A DNA stretch of 60,000 nucleotides from Strigamia acuminata. Lineage: Eukaryota; Arthropoda; Chilopoda; Geophilomorpha; Linotaeniidae. A program made the position numbers and the translations under genes. This document shows positions 12,286 through 23,333 of the stretch, piece by piece. Numbering within the stretch: position 1 is the first letter of the stretch; every line of letters starts with the position of its first letter. A model generated the notes under the pieces. It was not told where the DNA came from, did not search any database, and was given only the letters and a program-made list of their open reading frames with translations. The stretch lies in the NCBI GenBank assembly GCA_949358305.1, contig OX442315.1, positions 4,032,001-4,092,000 on the forward strand, in the 5' to 3' direction.

Positions 12286-15200
12286 ACCAAAACGCCAGAT
12301 AACCGTGCAACTTGAGGCAAAAAACATGCAAACATAATTTTTTGCTTTGAGTGGCACGATTTTCAGGCTTTTTGGAGCATTTTGAAGCGTTTTGGGGCGT
12401 TTTAGAACGTTTTTGCTTATTTTTTAGCATTCTCATGCGAGCTCGCGCGTGCAGGCGAGAAAAAAACAAACTTATTTCTTCAAGAGTTAAAAAAAAAATA
12501 ACCCTAACCAGGAAATTACTGTAAAAACAACGGCTTGCCTCGAATAAACGCCGGGGCGTTTACTAATTTTCAAGACTGGAAGTGAGGCGAGATGTTGTTT
12601 GCTTTATTTGTTGAAACAAATTAGGCGTCACTAATTCACCTGTATTAGGGTTTCGGTTCTGAGAAACCGGACGAGGAGTCACAATAACGGGACACGGGAA
12701 ATTTCAAAACTTACCGGTTTCGTCAAAACGCCATTGAAACGTTACATTTTTATAGCGTGTCAATGATAAAAATGGTCATTTTGGATGAAAAACGGCCATT
12801 TTGGATGAAAAATGGCCACTTTTACTATAAAAAATGGCTGAAAATGGCCATTTTTACTATGACAAATGGCTGAAAATGGCCATTTTAATAAAAAAAGGCC
12901 ATTTTTACTTCGAAAATTGGCTAAAAATGGCCACTTGAGTGAGTGACAATGCCAAAAAACGCGTGCAAACGCCTGCGAACGCCCCAAAACGCCCCAAAAC
13001 GCCAGATGACAATGCAACTTGAGGCATAAAACTTGAAAACACAATTTTAAACGTCACAAAAGTTGAAACAAAGATGAAAAATTAATTTTTTGCCTCAAGT
13101 TGCGCGATTTTCAGGCCTTTTGGAGTGTTTTTGAGCATTTTTTGGCGTTCTCAGCGGCGTGTTTGCCTCAAATAAACGCCGGTTTAAACAAAAAATGACG
13201 TCATTTTTGGTTTAAAATTGAAGTAAAACACAAAATATTTTAGTTTTTAAATGCAACTGGTCTAAATTTTGTCAAATGTTGTCATACTTCTTGAAAGTCA
13301 TCATTTATTGATAAAAAATTTGAAAATTTACCTAATTGTAGCATGTATTTGTGGTTAGTTTTGATTTGAATTCAAACTGTAATTTTTTGCTTCGAGTTGC
13401 GCGATTTTCAGGCGTTTTGGGGCGTTTTTGAGCTTTTTTTGGCGTCCTCGGGCGAGCTCGCGCGTGCACGTCACAAGTAACCCTAATCAGGAAAGAACCT
13501 ACAAAAACTATGGCTTGCCTCGCATAAACGCCGGGGCGTTTATTCATTTTCAAAAAGACAAATGAAATGGATAAATAAAGAAATTAGCGGGGAAATCCAG
13601 CATGGCGCCCACTTCAAATCCGCTAGAGCGGCAAAACACGACATTTGAATTTCAACACAAGAATAAAATCAAGAATACACACTGTATTGAATAAAATAAC
13701 ATTAGGAAATGTAATTTCCTACAACAAAAGCACTATTTATTAAAAGAACACTTGAAAATAATCGTTTGCCGAACGGAATGAACTCGGTCAGCAGCGCACA
13801 AGTGCGTACCGACAACGAACGCTCGAAACGACAAAACGACCGTTCCGGGACAAAAATAAAGCAAACCAATCGACAGATCACCCCCAAATTAGTCTAAATC
13901 AATTCTAAAACCTATCCATAACACAAGAATAAGGTCCAAACAAAAGGTTAGAAGTTTGAACACAACCGAACTAGATTAAGAAATATGACGTCACGCGTCT
14001 TACGCAAGTGATCTGTAAATCGACGAATGCACTAAAAATCATCCAAAATCACACAAAATGAGCAAGAATTAAAGAAATAAGACACAGAGAAGTAATAAAA
14101 CTTTAAATAGCAATGAATAAAGATAATATCAATATCATAGACACTAAAATTCATGAAAACACTGTAACTTTTAATAAATCACAAAAAATGAAAGTTTAAT
14201 ATGTAAAAATATCTAAAAAGCTGAAATTCAAGAAAAGCAAAAATTAAAGACACTTTGTTAACTTTAATTAAGACAATAAATGACATAAAATCCGGACACA
14301 ACAATTATTCCATTTTGGATGAAAAACGGCCCTTTTGGATGAAAAACGGCCATTTTGGATGAAAAACGGCTAAAAATGACCATTTTTCTATGAAAAATGG
14401 CTAAAAATGGCTAAAAATGGCCATTTGATTGAATGACAACGCCAAAAAACGCCCAAGAACGCCCGCAAATGCCTAAAAATGCCTAAAAACGCCCCAAAAC
14501 GCAAAATGACAATGCAACTTGAGGCAAAAAACATGAGAACACAATTGTAAACGTTACAAAAGTTGAAACAAAAATAAACAATTAATGTTTTGCCTCGAGT
14601 TGCACGATTTTCAGGCGTTTTGGAGTATTTTTTGGCGTTCTCAGGCGTACTCGCGCGTACACGTCACTGCCGAGTAAAAAAAACATACTTATTTCTTCAA
14701 GAGTTAAAAAGGAAGTAACCCTAATCAGGAAAAAAAATGCAAAAACAATGGCTTGCCTCGAACAAACGCCAGAAGTGAGGCGAGATGTTGTTTGCTTTAT
14801 TTATTAAATCAAATTAGGCGTTGCTAATTCACCTGTATCTCTTAGTTCGACGTAAGAACACGCGCTTTTTTTAAAATGAAAGCCCAAGTTGGGTTTCATA
14901 AACGTACCGTATTGCCTTGAATAAAAGCCGGGGTGTTTATTAATTTTTAAGACCAGAAACGAGGCGAGATCACGACTCAAGATTAAACGAGAAGAAATAA
15001 ACGTGTTTCTTCTAAAGGAAGTAACCCTAATCAGGAAAAACTTACATAAACAATGGTTTGCCTTGAATAAACGCCGGGGCGTTTATAAATTTTCAAGACG
15101 GGAGGCAAGGTGAGATGATGATGCGGTGCGACGCGAATAAAAGCCCAAGTTGGGTATTGCCTCGAATAAACGCCGGGGCGTTTATTAATTTTCAAAACCG

Positions 15201-17036
15201 GAAATGAGGCGAGATCAAAACGCCATTGAAACGTTACATTTTAATAACGTTTCAACGATAAAAACGGCCATTTTTGATTAAAAAAACGACTAAAAATGGC
15301 CATTTTACTATAAAAACGGTGAAAAAAAAACATTTTTACTCTGAAAAATGGCTAAAAATGGCCATTTTGACGAAAAACGGCCATTTTTACTACGGAAAAT
15401 GCTAAAAATGGCCACTTGAGTGAGTGACAACGCCAAAAAACGCCTGCGAACGCCTGCGAACACATAAAAACACTCCAAAACGCCAGATGACAATGCAACT
15501 TGAGGCAAAAAACATGAGAACACAATTTTAAACGTCACAAAAGTTGAAATAAAGATGAAAAATTAATGTTTTGCCTCGAGTTGCGCGATTTTCAGGCGTT
15601 TTTGAGCGTTTTTTTAGCATTTTTTGGCGTTCTCAGGCGTGCTCGTGTGTACACGTCACTGCCGAAGAAAAAAACAAACTTATTTCTTTTAGTTAAAATG
15701 TATTTCAAGCTTTAACAGGGGTTTAAACAGGAAATGACATCATTTTTAGTTTAAAATTGAAGTAAAACACAAAATATTTTAGTTTTTGAATGCAACTGAT
15801 CCACGTTATGTCAAATGTTTCCATTACTTCTTGAAAGCCAAAAAATTTGAAAATTTAGCTAATTTCAGCATGTATTTGTAGCTAGTTTTGATTTGAATAC
15901 ACACTGTAATGTTTTGCCTCGAGTTGCGCGATTTTCAGGCGTTTTGGGACGTTTTGGAGCAAAAAAAACAAACTTAATTCTTCAAGAGTTAAAAAGGAAG
16001 TAATCCTAATCAGGAAAAGCCCACAAAAAACAATGCAAGATCACGCGGTACGACGCACGGACTCCCAGCGCACGGAATGCACGGACTTTCTGTGGACTTT
16101 CCGTGCACGGAAGACCGGCGCGGACATTTCCATTGGAGACCAGCGCAGAATTACCTACAGGCAATTCCGAATCAAAGGCTTCTTTATGGTTTATACATTA
16201 CTTTGCAGTAGGTATGCCTGGCCTTGATTTGAAAGTGCAGTAAATTCTGCTGAATGCAGTGTTTTAAACTCGCAGCAATTGCGATGGTGCCAACTATTGG
16301 AAAATAAATTTAAAATGTAAAACCAAAGAATTTGTAAAAAAAATTTGTTTTAATCAATTGCAATAATGATATTCTACTTAATTGTTGGATTATGAAACGT
16401 GAAACCAATCCCATGATTAGGAAATATAAATTTTATTAAATTCATCGTGTATCTCACATCTCACATTCACTGCCATTTACTTAGTGTCATCCAAAAATCA
16501 GGTTTTATCAAATCCTGAGGTTATTCTAGTACGTCTTAACTGCCCGGCAGGTCGCGCAACCTGTGGAGCAACAATTGATGTAAATAGTGCAAGCAGCACG
16601 CACGGGAAAGTGCGCACTGATGGGTCCATGCCAGTGCAAGTACATTGGGTAATGTATTATTGCGAGCGCGCGTGTTTTCACACGATTACAATGTGCTGAT
16701 TAAACCAACAGCATTATAGAAGCATTATAGACTGATTATATTGTATAATTTTTATTTTAACAAAACCCTGAATTTCATTTCTAATCGGTTTTTTTTTTTA
16801 TTGACGCGCACAGAAGCGTTGTAGCATGTTCACACAATGTGGAATTTGCAAATTTGAGAAAGCGGCTTTCCCAAGGTTGATAAAACGCGCGCGATCGTGC
16901 GGAATATACAAATAAGTGAAATCCGCAAAATCAGCCATGAGACTGCGAACAGGGGGTCAAGGTATAGGCCGCCGTAATGTTAAAAATAGGGTCCCTTTCG
17001 CACTCCGAGAAATCCGCATGCGCGCCATAAGGTTAA
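12286..17036. repeat. Second copy of the 1-4750 segment
   Basis: This is colinear with 1-4750 and essentially identical, with one extra T in a T-run near 15608. It holds the same hairpin modules, GGCCATTTT arrays and foldback blocks. Past 17036 the two copies diverge completely. Confidence 0.9.
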
Positions 17037-17830
17037 CGCAACATCTTGAAGATACTACTCACGGGCTACCAACCCGGCGTGTTACCTGTGCATTAGGCCT
17101 TTACCGGCTTTTAACAAGCGGAAGGACCAATCATAGAAAGACGGGAACCTGCGTGGGCTGTTTACAACAACCATCCTGCAGCGGACTGTGGCCAGTTAGC
17201 TGAGGGACCTACTTTCATTTAGCAAGGTCGTACTGTATACGACCGTTATATTAAGCCACCGTACGAAGTCCTACTGTCCCGTAGAACAGCTGGCTAACGT
17301 TACGGGGCCATTTCATGCGAATGCATGTCTATTACCGGAGTTAGCCTTCCCGAAATAGCCCTACAACAGCAATAACAAATAGTAATGAATACTAACTGTG
17401 GAGAGCTGAGGTGGCCTGATGTGTCGATAGAGAATAATGAAATCAAACGATAACAATTCAACTACAGACAATATACAAGTTCAGTTATCAAGCTAGGGGG
17501 AAGTGAGAAACTGATGCTTATATAGTTCTGTAGAACTACTAGATTGGCGACAGCCAATCAACGTACGGATCGGCGGATTCGTGGGTCACTAGTCCGGACC
17601 TAATATATGACTATGTCCAGATGGGCCCAGTTGGGGGTCCGGAAGGGTCCAATTGGTTCCCTTCGACAGGTAAGTAATGTGGATATTGATTCGATAGAAT
17701 CAACATCATCAAGTAATTAATACTTAATTCATATTGAATAAAATAGTTATATTTTATTCACCGTGTCCAAGTAATAATTTATTACGCCTTTTTTAGTTTC
17801 GCCGAGTTTGAATTGCGCGCGTTTGTTAAA
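17037..17830. other. Unrecognised stretch at the duplication boundary
   Basis: This starts exactly where the tandem duplication ends. Composition is more balanced than in the repeats to the left, and there are several short self-complementary words. I do not recognise a gene, rRNA or transposon. Confidence 0.3.
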
Positions 17831-17944
17831 CAGCGCCATCTATTGTGAACATTGATAAATACTGATTTGTAATCATCACAACGTGAACATAGTGTTGTAA
17901 AAAATTAATACGTGGTATGTGATACAGCATGTATATTATTTCTT

Positions 17945-18318
17945 TTACGGTATTCTTCGATGTTTGTGTTGGTGAAATAACAAAATGTCGTGTAAACATG
18001 ACATAACCGACAAACCAAGAACACAAGATACGGTAGAACCCACATCACAAAGAAATTTGACGAAGGGGAATGACAAGTTTTCTTCAATGACCTCTTCTAA
18101 GTTATGAAAAACCCCAACAATCAATAAATTAGTTGGGGACTCGAAATCCATCAACAACTTAATTTCAGGATAGTAGATTGAATCGACACAAGGTTTGGTG
18201 CAGTTGCAGTCGTCTATGGGCTTGGTTTTGAGCATGATAGAAAGGTATTGTGACTTCACCAATTTGGCTGAGGTTGAATTCCTACACATTTCTAGAGTTG
18301 AATTCATAAAAGGCAATC
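17945..18318 (-). CDS. DEG/ENaC terminal exon (domain 2, TM2), copy A
   Basis: The acceptor is a long T-run followed by TTTAG before 18318. The exon begins LPFMNSTLEMC and contains a CNCTKPC cysteine motif. It ends with TM2, reading FLCDVGSTVSCVLGLSVMSC, with the family GxS selectivity-filter motif (GLS). A short basic tail and TAA stop follow. These are the hallmarks of the C-terminal part of a degenerin/ENaC subunit. The exon itself is open, although the upstream E9 carries a stop. It is close in sequence to the exon at 45729-46110. Confidence 0.85.
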
Positions 18319-18626
18319 TAAAAAAAAAACATTTTTCTTTCAGAACTCATGTAACTGCTCCAAAATACGTTTTCACTTGATCCATTAGATAAGACAAAAA
18401 TTCATCCATTTTAATGACATCATTCATCTCAGTTATGATGAATTTGTCATTCTATGATGTCACAAAAAGGCAATGAGTTTTTATGCTTTAAAGTTCAATA
18501 CGATTACGCGTATCGATCGACTCTAAACGCACGATAGCATTGTGAATTAAATGCTTGTTTAGAGTCAACCGGTTATCGGGACGGCTCGGCCTTATAACAA
18601 GGTAAGATTTGTAACTGATTGCATAC

Positions 18627-18733
18627 TTGCAAGAAAATTGTGCCATCATTTTTCAATCTAAGCAGAATTTCACACATTCCAAGTGTTCTGTTTTTTCAAC
18701 ACATCGACTCTTTGGTGTGTTAACTCTGATTAA
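18627..18733 (-). pseudogene. DEG/ENaC domain 2 cysteine exon (E9), copy A, with stop
   Basis: It is 107 bp, the same length as E9 of copy B. It encodes a cysteine-spaced segment starting LIRVNTPKSRC, bounded by a TTTTTACAG acceptor and a GTATGC donor. An in-frame TGA at 18653-18655 replaces a sense codon and interrupts the segment before the final FSC. Confidence 0.8.
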
Positions 18734-18996
18734 CTGTAAAAATGGATTCTCATTAGAATTTACAAGTGTTATTAGTTGGACTGCAAAGTAAGGGCCGTCC
18801 ATAAATTACGTAACGCCAAATTTGGGATTTTTAGACACACTCCCCCCTTCTCTGTAACATGGTCGCAACAAATTCCCAAACCCCCACCCCCTAATTAAGT
18901 AACAAAACTTAAATCCCACCCCCTTAAATTTACCAAAAATCATACAAAAAATGCTGTCACGGTCCAGGTTTTCACATAAATATACGCGCTTTCACT

Positions 18997-19156
18997 AGGT
19001 GCATTCAATAAGTCTAAAACGTATGCAAAACTCGTTTCGTGTTTGTACGTGACGTCATTCCCATTGAATAACATGTTATTCAATGGGAATGGGAATGACG
19101 TCACGTGCAAACACGAAACGAGTTTTGCATACGTTTTAGACTTATTGAATGCACCT
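18997..19156. mobile_element. 160-bp palindromic MITE
   Basis: This is an almost perfect palindrome. Its arms start AGGTGCATTCAATAAGTCTA and meet near 19075 around CATTGAATAACATG. Flanks read ACT on both sides (18994-18996, 19157-19159). If the ends are instead taken as GGTGC..GCACC, the target duplication is TA, as in mariner elements. It is nested in the Harbinger-like element. Confidence 0.8.
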
Positions 19157-19273
19157 ACTGTTTGTTTGAACTGTAATTGTTGTGTTTTCTCATCTAATAA
19201 GCCTAAACTTACAAGTCAGGCAGATTCGCTTTGTGCTTTGGATGGATAAGAGCTCTCTTGAACCGCCGTCCTC

Positions 19274-20346
19274 TGTGGTGACCTCAAATATTCCTATTTG
19301 AGTGCGCACCATATTTCCAAATTGTCTTATAAACATATTCAACAAGCTTATATGTTTTGTTTCAATGTAAATTGAAATAAAACATACATTAATAAAATAT
19401 AAAACAAGACACAATATTACCCAAATAATATTGTGTTTTGCAGCAAGTTTTGGCCCAGCAACAGCGTCAACCAATCGCGCTGCAGCGTGCATTGCTTTGA
19501 TGATGCTGCTAGGCGTGTGCCTGGGCGGAGCATCCCTTCCCCTCGCGCGTGCCTGGCTCAATTGTTGCACACGACCCGAAGGCGGCCGTGTGTGATCTTT
19601 GCGCAACTCGTCATCTGCGCAGCTTTTCTGAGCAGATATAGGAGTGAGCCAAACGGTTTTGGCCCACTCTTCCCGCACTCTTGATTCCACCTCCAAACTG
19701 TTCACAACCGTGTCAAACTTCTGCCAAAACTGCAAAGTGTGATCTGTGATTCTTGGACGAATTGAGTTTCATCGCTGGTCTGTACCCACTGTACGGAATA
19801 GCAACTTTCTAGCTTGAATTACTACGCGTAATTTAAGCCATTTCTGTGTGTGAATTGACATTGAGCTTGCTCTGTCAATTTGAAGGCTTTGTGTCGAGTT
19901 TAACTCCACAAAGCGATCTGTGTTAAGACGGATTGTTACGTCGAGCTTGCTCCGTAATAATCGAACCGCTGTGTGCAAGACGTATTCTCGTGTTGAGCTT
20001 GCTCCGCGAGGATTTTAGAATATTTAGAGGCGTATTTTAGCGTTGAGTTTACTCCGCTAAAATCCCGCGCTCACACGACGCCATCGACGCCATCTTGGAG
20101 CCAACGGTCGACTGTGAGTCTATATTGGTGTAGAAGAAGCCAGATCGACCCCAAACATTATTATTTTGCATATACCTCCTGTGTATTTTTGAACTAATTA
20201 AAACTATCTAATTTTTCCTTTACTCTGTGTAAAATCATTCCCCTAGACAAACATTTGGCCACAGAGTAGAAGTCCTGTACGGCATCTCTACGACGATTGC
20301 TTATTGAATTTATATAATTTAATAAGTAAAAACCCGGATCGCCGCA
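19274..20346 (+). repeat. 5' LTR of Gypsy A
   Basis: Boundaries TGTGGTGACC..GATCGCCGCA are fixed by comparison with the 3' LTR and by the CCTC target duplication. TTATAAAC at about 19327 is a possible TATA box. A five-hairpin array lies at 19853-20063. Confidence 0.95.
19853..20063 (+). promoter_or_regulatory. Array of five stem-loops with near-constant loops (Gypsy A LTR)
   Basis: Stems and loops: (1) 19853-19860 AATTGACA with 19873-19880, loop TTGAGCTTGCTC. (2) 19886-19893 GCTTTGTG with 19907-19914, loop TCGAGTTTAACTC. (3) 19931-19940 GATTGTTACG with 19953-19962 (one G-U), loop TCGAGCTTGCTC. (4) 19984-19992 ATTCTCGTG with 20005-20013 (two G-U), loop TTGAGCTTGCTC. (5) 20034-20042 ATTTTAGCG with 20055-20063, loop TTGAGTTTACTC. 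Stem sequences are unrelated yet complementary. Within the loop, GAGC/GCTC changes to GAGT/ACTC together. This covariation suggests selected RNA structure. The array recurs in the 3' LTR at +11746. Function is unknown; packaging, dimerisation, export or translation are possible. Confidence 0.85.
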
Positions 20347-20348
20347 CT

Positions 20349-20366
20349 TGGGGGTCTGTCCGGGAT
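20349..20366 (+). promoter_or_regulatory. Primer-binding site of Gypsy A
   Basis: TGGGGGTCTGTCCGGGAT starts two bases after the 5' LTR. It matches the equivalent site of Gypsy B at 17 of 18 positions. It resembles the proline-tRNA site used by some retroviruses but differs in the middle, so the primer tRNA is not assigned. Confidence 0.75.
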
Positions 20367-20438
20367 AGTTTTGATTGTTAAAATCCGATTTTTGCAAAAA
20401 GATCCTTTATTTCCATTGTTCTTTTTCAATTTGACAAA

Positions 20439-23333
20439 ATGGCGACGCCAATGCAAATTGTAAAACGACAGCGAGGTCGACCAAGCACTCAGAAACGAGC
20501 AGCGACGGTTTTGCCGGCTCTCGAGCCTGAAATGCTTATGGAAAAAATTATTTCTGAAGAAATAACACCAGTTCCAGATCCGAAACAACTTAAGGATGCT
20601 GAAAATGAGGTTGCTCGAGCCCTGAGCGCATCAAGTGCGAGTTCTAACGAACAAGAACTCCCGCCACTTCCACTGGAGGAAGTGGAAAATACGTTACGTG
20701 AAATGGAAAGTGAATCGTCTCACGAATCACCTCCTCGCATGACCATGCTGGATGCTTTGAGAAATCAAGCACGCCAGGATGGCGCCCAAATAACGGACGA
20801 CATGACGGTGGAAGAGATTCATCGCGCCATGATACGACTTCACACTGATCGTGCCGTTTCAAATTTACAATTCGAAATGGAACGGAAAGAAGCCGAGCTT
20901 CAACAACAAAAAGCTGAGGTTGAGCTCCAACACATGGAACTCAATCGACAAAATGAGGAATTTCTAGCCCAAAAAGCTAGAGAGTACAGACTAAAAGGTG
21001 AAGTGGAAGATCTTTCTAAAATGAATACTAGAAATGAACTTTCAATTCGCTCACACCAAGAGGCGCGAAGACAGCTCGAGCTTACCAAAAGTAAGCTGGA
21101 GCAGAAAAATAAAGAACTGATTGATTTGGCAGACCACTACCAACGCAATCATAATCAACTAGTGAGATATGCTGCTGAATTAGACACACGTGCTAAAACA
21201 CAGCGTACTCGCGAAAGCAAAATAGCTAAGCGTGAAGACGAGATTTTCCACTCGCTGGATCAACCCAGTACGAGCGGACAAGTCAAGTCTAGCGACCCTG
21301 CTAAGCGATTACAACCAGAAGAATCGCAAAATAAAATAAATGAGAATGAAATTCTCCGAGCTGATTTGTTGCGCGCTCAAGAGGAGCTTGCAGAAATGAA
21401 AGATCGTTTGCAAGCAAGGAATTATACTGACCAATTGGTGCAACCAGAAATGGCTGCGCCAACTGTTCCTATTTTGACTCCCGAAACAATAACAATTTCT
21501 GTTGTTTCAGAGTTAAGTAGCCAATCTGGATTGTCGAGTGATGACGACCAACGTTCGCGTCGTCGCCATCGCTCAAAAAGAAAACGTCCTTCAGATTCTG
21601 AGGAACGGAGAACTGATCGCAATCCGCTCCCTGGAAATCGAAATCCTATTTTTCATAACAGTGACCGACTGTTGGGAATGGTAGATGATCGAAATAGGCA
21701 ACATGAAACAGGTATTCACGTTGCTCGAACGATACCACTGGCTCAACAGCAAGATTCGTCGAAAAGAAGTCGACGAGAAATGAATCCAGCACGCGAACCA
21801 CCCGACGGACATGAAAGCCCGCCAGGTGGGGGTCAGTATAGAAGAAATCCACCAGATGGAGGAAATCCAGATGGACACGGAGATGGCCCACCTGGAGGTG
21901 GAAGTCGACCGCCAGACGATGACGGCGACCCACCCGACCCACCTGAAACGCCACATTTTAACACGCCTTCAAATTCACAATCTGATTCAAGGTCGGATTC
22001 TGATGTGAATGCGCAACAAGAACGCGATAATCGACATCGATCTCATCGACGTCGACATCGAGGCCATTCTTCTCGGCGTAATACACATTATTACACTGCT
22101 GAAGAAATTGATCGATTATTAGCTGATCGTCGATCTTCCGATCGATCTGACGCTACTGCCGATAATGCTGACATCGCATTACGACAGAAAATTGCACAAT
22201 ACACTGCCAACAACTGGACTCACGATCTAGTTGATGAAAGAACTATTAGATGGGATCACATCAAACCCGCTTTATTCGATGGAGAATGGGAAGCTGGATC
22301 CACTCTTTTAGATGAAGTTTTACGAATTTCAAGGTTGAATGGCATTGCATGTCACACTGCTTTGAAAAGAGTAGTACCAAAAGCTCTTATAGATCGAGCT
22401 GAGAAATGGTTTTATTCTAAACAATTTCAAAATTGGAACCACTTTGTAGAAGAATTCATGACTGAGTATGGAGAGTCAAGTGAAGACTTATTACAAATGT
22501 GGGATAATCTTTCTCAAAATAAAGGCGAAAGTCTTCGCTCTTATTTAAGAAGGACTGAGGATTTATTGGTCACTCTCCCTTATACGATGGGAGACGCAGC
22601 CATTGATCGTCAATTCCGTCGAGGATTGACAGATTATTCAAAAAATGTTCTACTTTCTGTACGAGCACCTTATCCGGGTGGTTTCGCTGAATTAGCCAAA
22701 TTTATGCGAGCTAACCAGATAAGAATTGATGAAAATTATAAAGCTTACTTACCAGCTGATGAAAAGGTTGCGTACGCTAAGCGACAGCAGCGGAGAAAGG
22801 AGTTGGCAAAAGACACACGTTTTGCTAACACCCCTCTTTTGCAACCCCCAAAACGAGGAGATTTTTTGGCAGAGACTGCTAAGGAATCTAAGAAGGGATC
22901 GGATGGGAAAAATCCACATCCAACCCCTAAAGCTCACTTAGCCGAAGTGACAGAAATGGAAACTGCTTCTGAACCAGAGAAATCTGACTCGGAACCAGAA
23001 AGTGAGGCTGCAGCTGCTTTATTAGCCCGTAATAACGCAGTAGCTCGAAAATTTGGACCAAAGATGGCGCCTAAAAACGTTACTTTTGGTTCACCAAAGA
23101 CAGACGCGCTCAGTAGATCGAAGTCGCCGACCCCTAAAAAGGACGAAGCCAAACGTTCAAGTTCGCCTTCGCCAAAAGTCGCTAAATCGCCCGCTACTGA
23201 TCCATGTAACATCTGCAAAAAATTGGGACATTGGGCTAAAGAATGTCCTGATAGGAAATCGAGCAAAGACAAGATTATTGAGGAGTTCGAGAAATCGATG
23301 AAATCAATCGGCGAACTTCTAAAAAACTTGTAA
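20439..23333 (+). CDS. gag: Gypsy A Gag
   Basis: 964 residues; the ATG follows TTTGACAAA. This is the structural capsid/nucleocapsid polyprotein. A long charged coiled-coil region covers roughly residues 140-320. A Pro/Gly/Asp-rich linker lies at about 455-505 and an Arg/His/Ser-rich tract near 530-555. A retrotransposon Gag (capsid-like) domain lies at about 600-760, including AEKWFYSKQ and LRSYLRRTEDLLVTLP. One CCHC zinc knuckle, CNICKKLGHWAKEC, lies near residue 922. At 964 residues it is much longer than a typical Gypsy Gag because of the N-terminal extension. The slippery heptamer at 23321-23327 lies just before the TAA stop and Pol continues in the -1 frame. Confidence 0.92.
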   Translation: MATPMQIVKRQRGRPSTQKRAATVLPALEPEMLMEKIISEEITPVPDPKQLKDAENEVARALSASSASSNEQELPPLPLEEVENTLREMESESSHESPPRMTMLDALRNQARQDGAQITDDMTVEEIHRAMIRLHTDRAVSNLQFEMERKEAELQQQKAEVELQHMELNRQNEEFLAQKAREYRLKGEVEDLSKMNTRNELSIRSHQEARRQLELTKSKLEQKNKELIDLADHYQRNHNQLVRYAAELDTRAKTQRTRESKIAKREDEIFHSLDQPSTSGQVKSSDPAKRLQPEESQNKINENEILRADLLRAQEELAEMKDRLQARNYTDQLVQPEMAAPTVPILTPETITISVVSELSSQSGLSSDDDQRSRRRHRSKRKRPSDSEERRTDRNPLPGNRNPIFHNSDRLLGMVDDRNRQHETGIHVARTIPLAQQQDSSKRSRREMNPAREPPDGHESPPGGGQYRRNPPDGGNPDGHGDGPPGGGSRPPDDDGDPPDPPETPHFNTPSNSQSDSRSDSDVNAQQERDNRHRSHRRRHRGHSSRRNTHYYTAEEIDRLLADRRSSDRSDATADNADIALRQKIAQYTANNWTHDLVDERTIRWDHIKPALFDGEWEAGSTLLDEVLRISRLNGIACHTALKRVVPKALIDRAEKWFYSKQFQNWNHFVEEFMTEYGESSEDLLQMWDNLSQNKGESLRSYLRRTEDLLVTLPYTMGDAAIDRQFRRGLTDYSKNVLLSVRAPYPGGFAELAKFMRANQIRIDENYKAYLPADEKVAYAKRQQRRKELAKDTRFANTPLLQPPKRGDFLAETAKESKKGSDGKNPHPTPKAHLAEVTEMETASEPEKSDSEPESEAAAALLARNNAVARKFGPKMAPKNVTFGSPKTDALSRSKSPTPKKDEAKRSSSPSPKVAKSPATDPCNICKKLGHWAKECPDRKSSKDKIIEEFEKSMKSIGELLKNL
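23321..23327 (+). promoter_or_regulatory. -1 frameshift slippery heptamer, Gypsy A
   Basis: A AAA AAC sits exactly in the Gag frame (codons 23322 and 23325), four bases before the Gag stop at 23331. After a -1 slip the frame is open straight into Pol. This is one of the canonical heptamers for -1 ribosomal frameshifting. I did not model a downstream stimulatory structure. Confidence 0.8.

Larger units (their letters stand above)
4751..17036. repeat. 12,286-bp tandem duplication unit
   Basis: Bases 1-4750 match 12286-17036 at an offset of 12285, rising to 12286 after one extra T near 15608. The match stops sharply after the shared GGTTAA at 4750 and 17036. A simple head-to-tail duplication explains this: the unit is 4751-17036, and the window opens inside the previous copy, whose last 4750 bases are 1-4750. 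Near-identity over 4.7 kb means a very recent duplication, an active macrosatellite, or an assembly artefact such as two unmerged haplotypes. If the model is right, the sequence just upstream of the window should be another copy of 4751-12285. Confidence 0.8.

Noticed and set aside
17037-17700. rRNA or other structured RNA gene
   Set aside because: Balanced composition and short palindromes caught the eye, but no rRNA or snRNA motif could be matched.
19190-19735. 181-codon minus-strand frame over the 5' LTR and its twin at 30966-31481
   Set aside because: Lies within the LTR, antisense, with no domain. Preserved only because the LTRs are identical.
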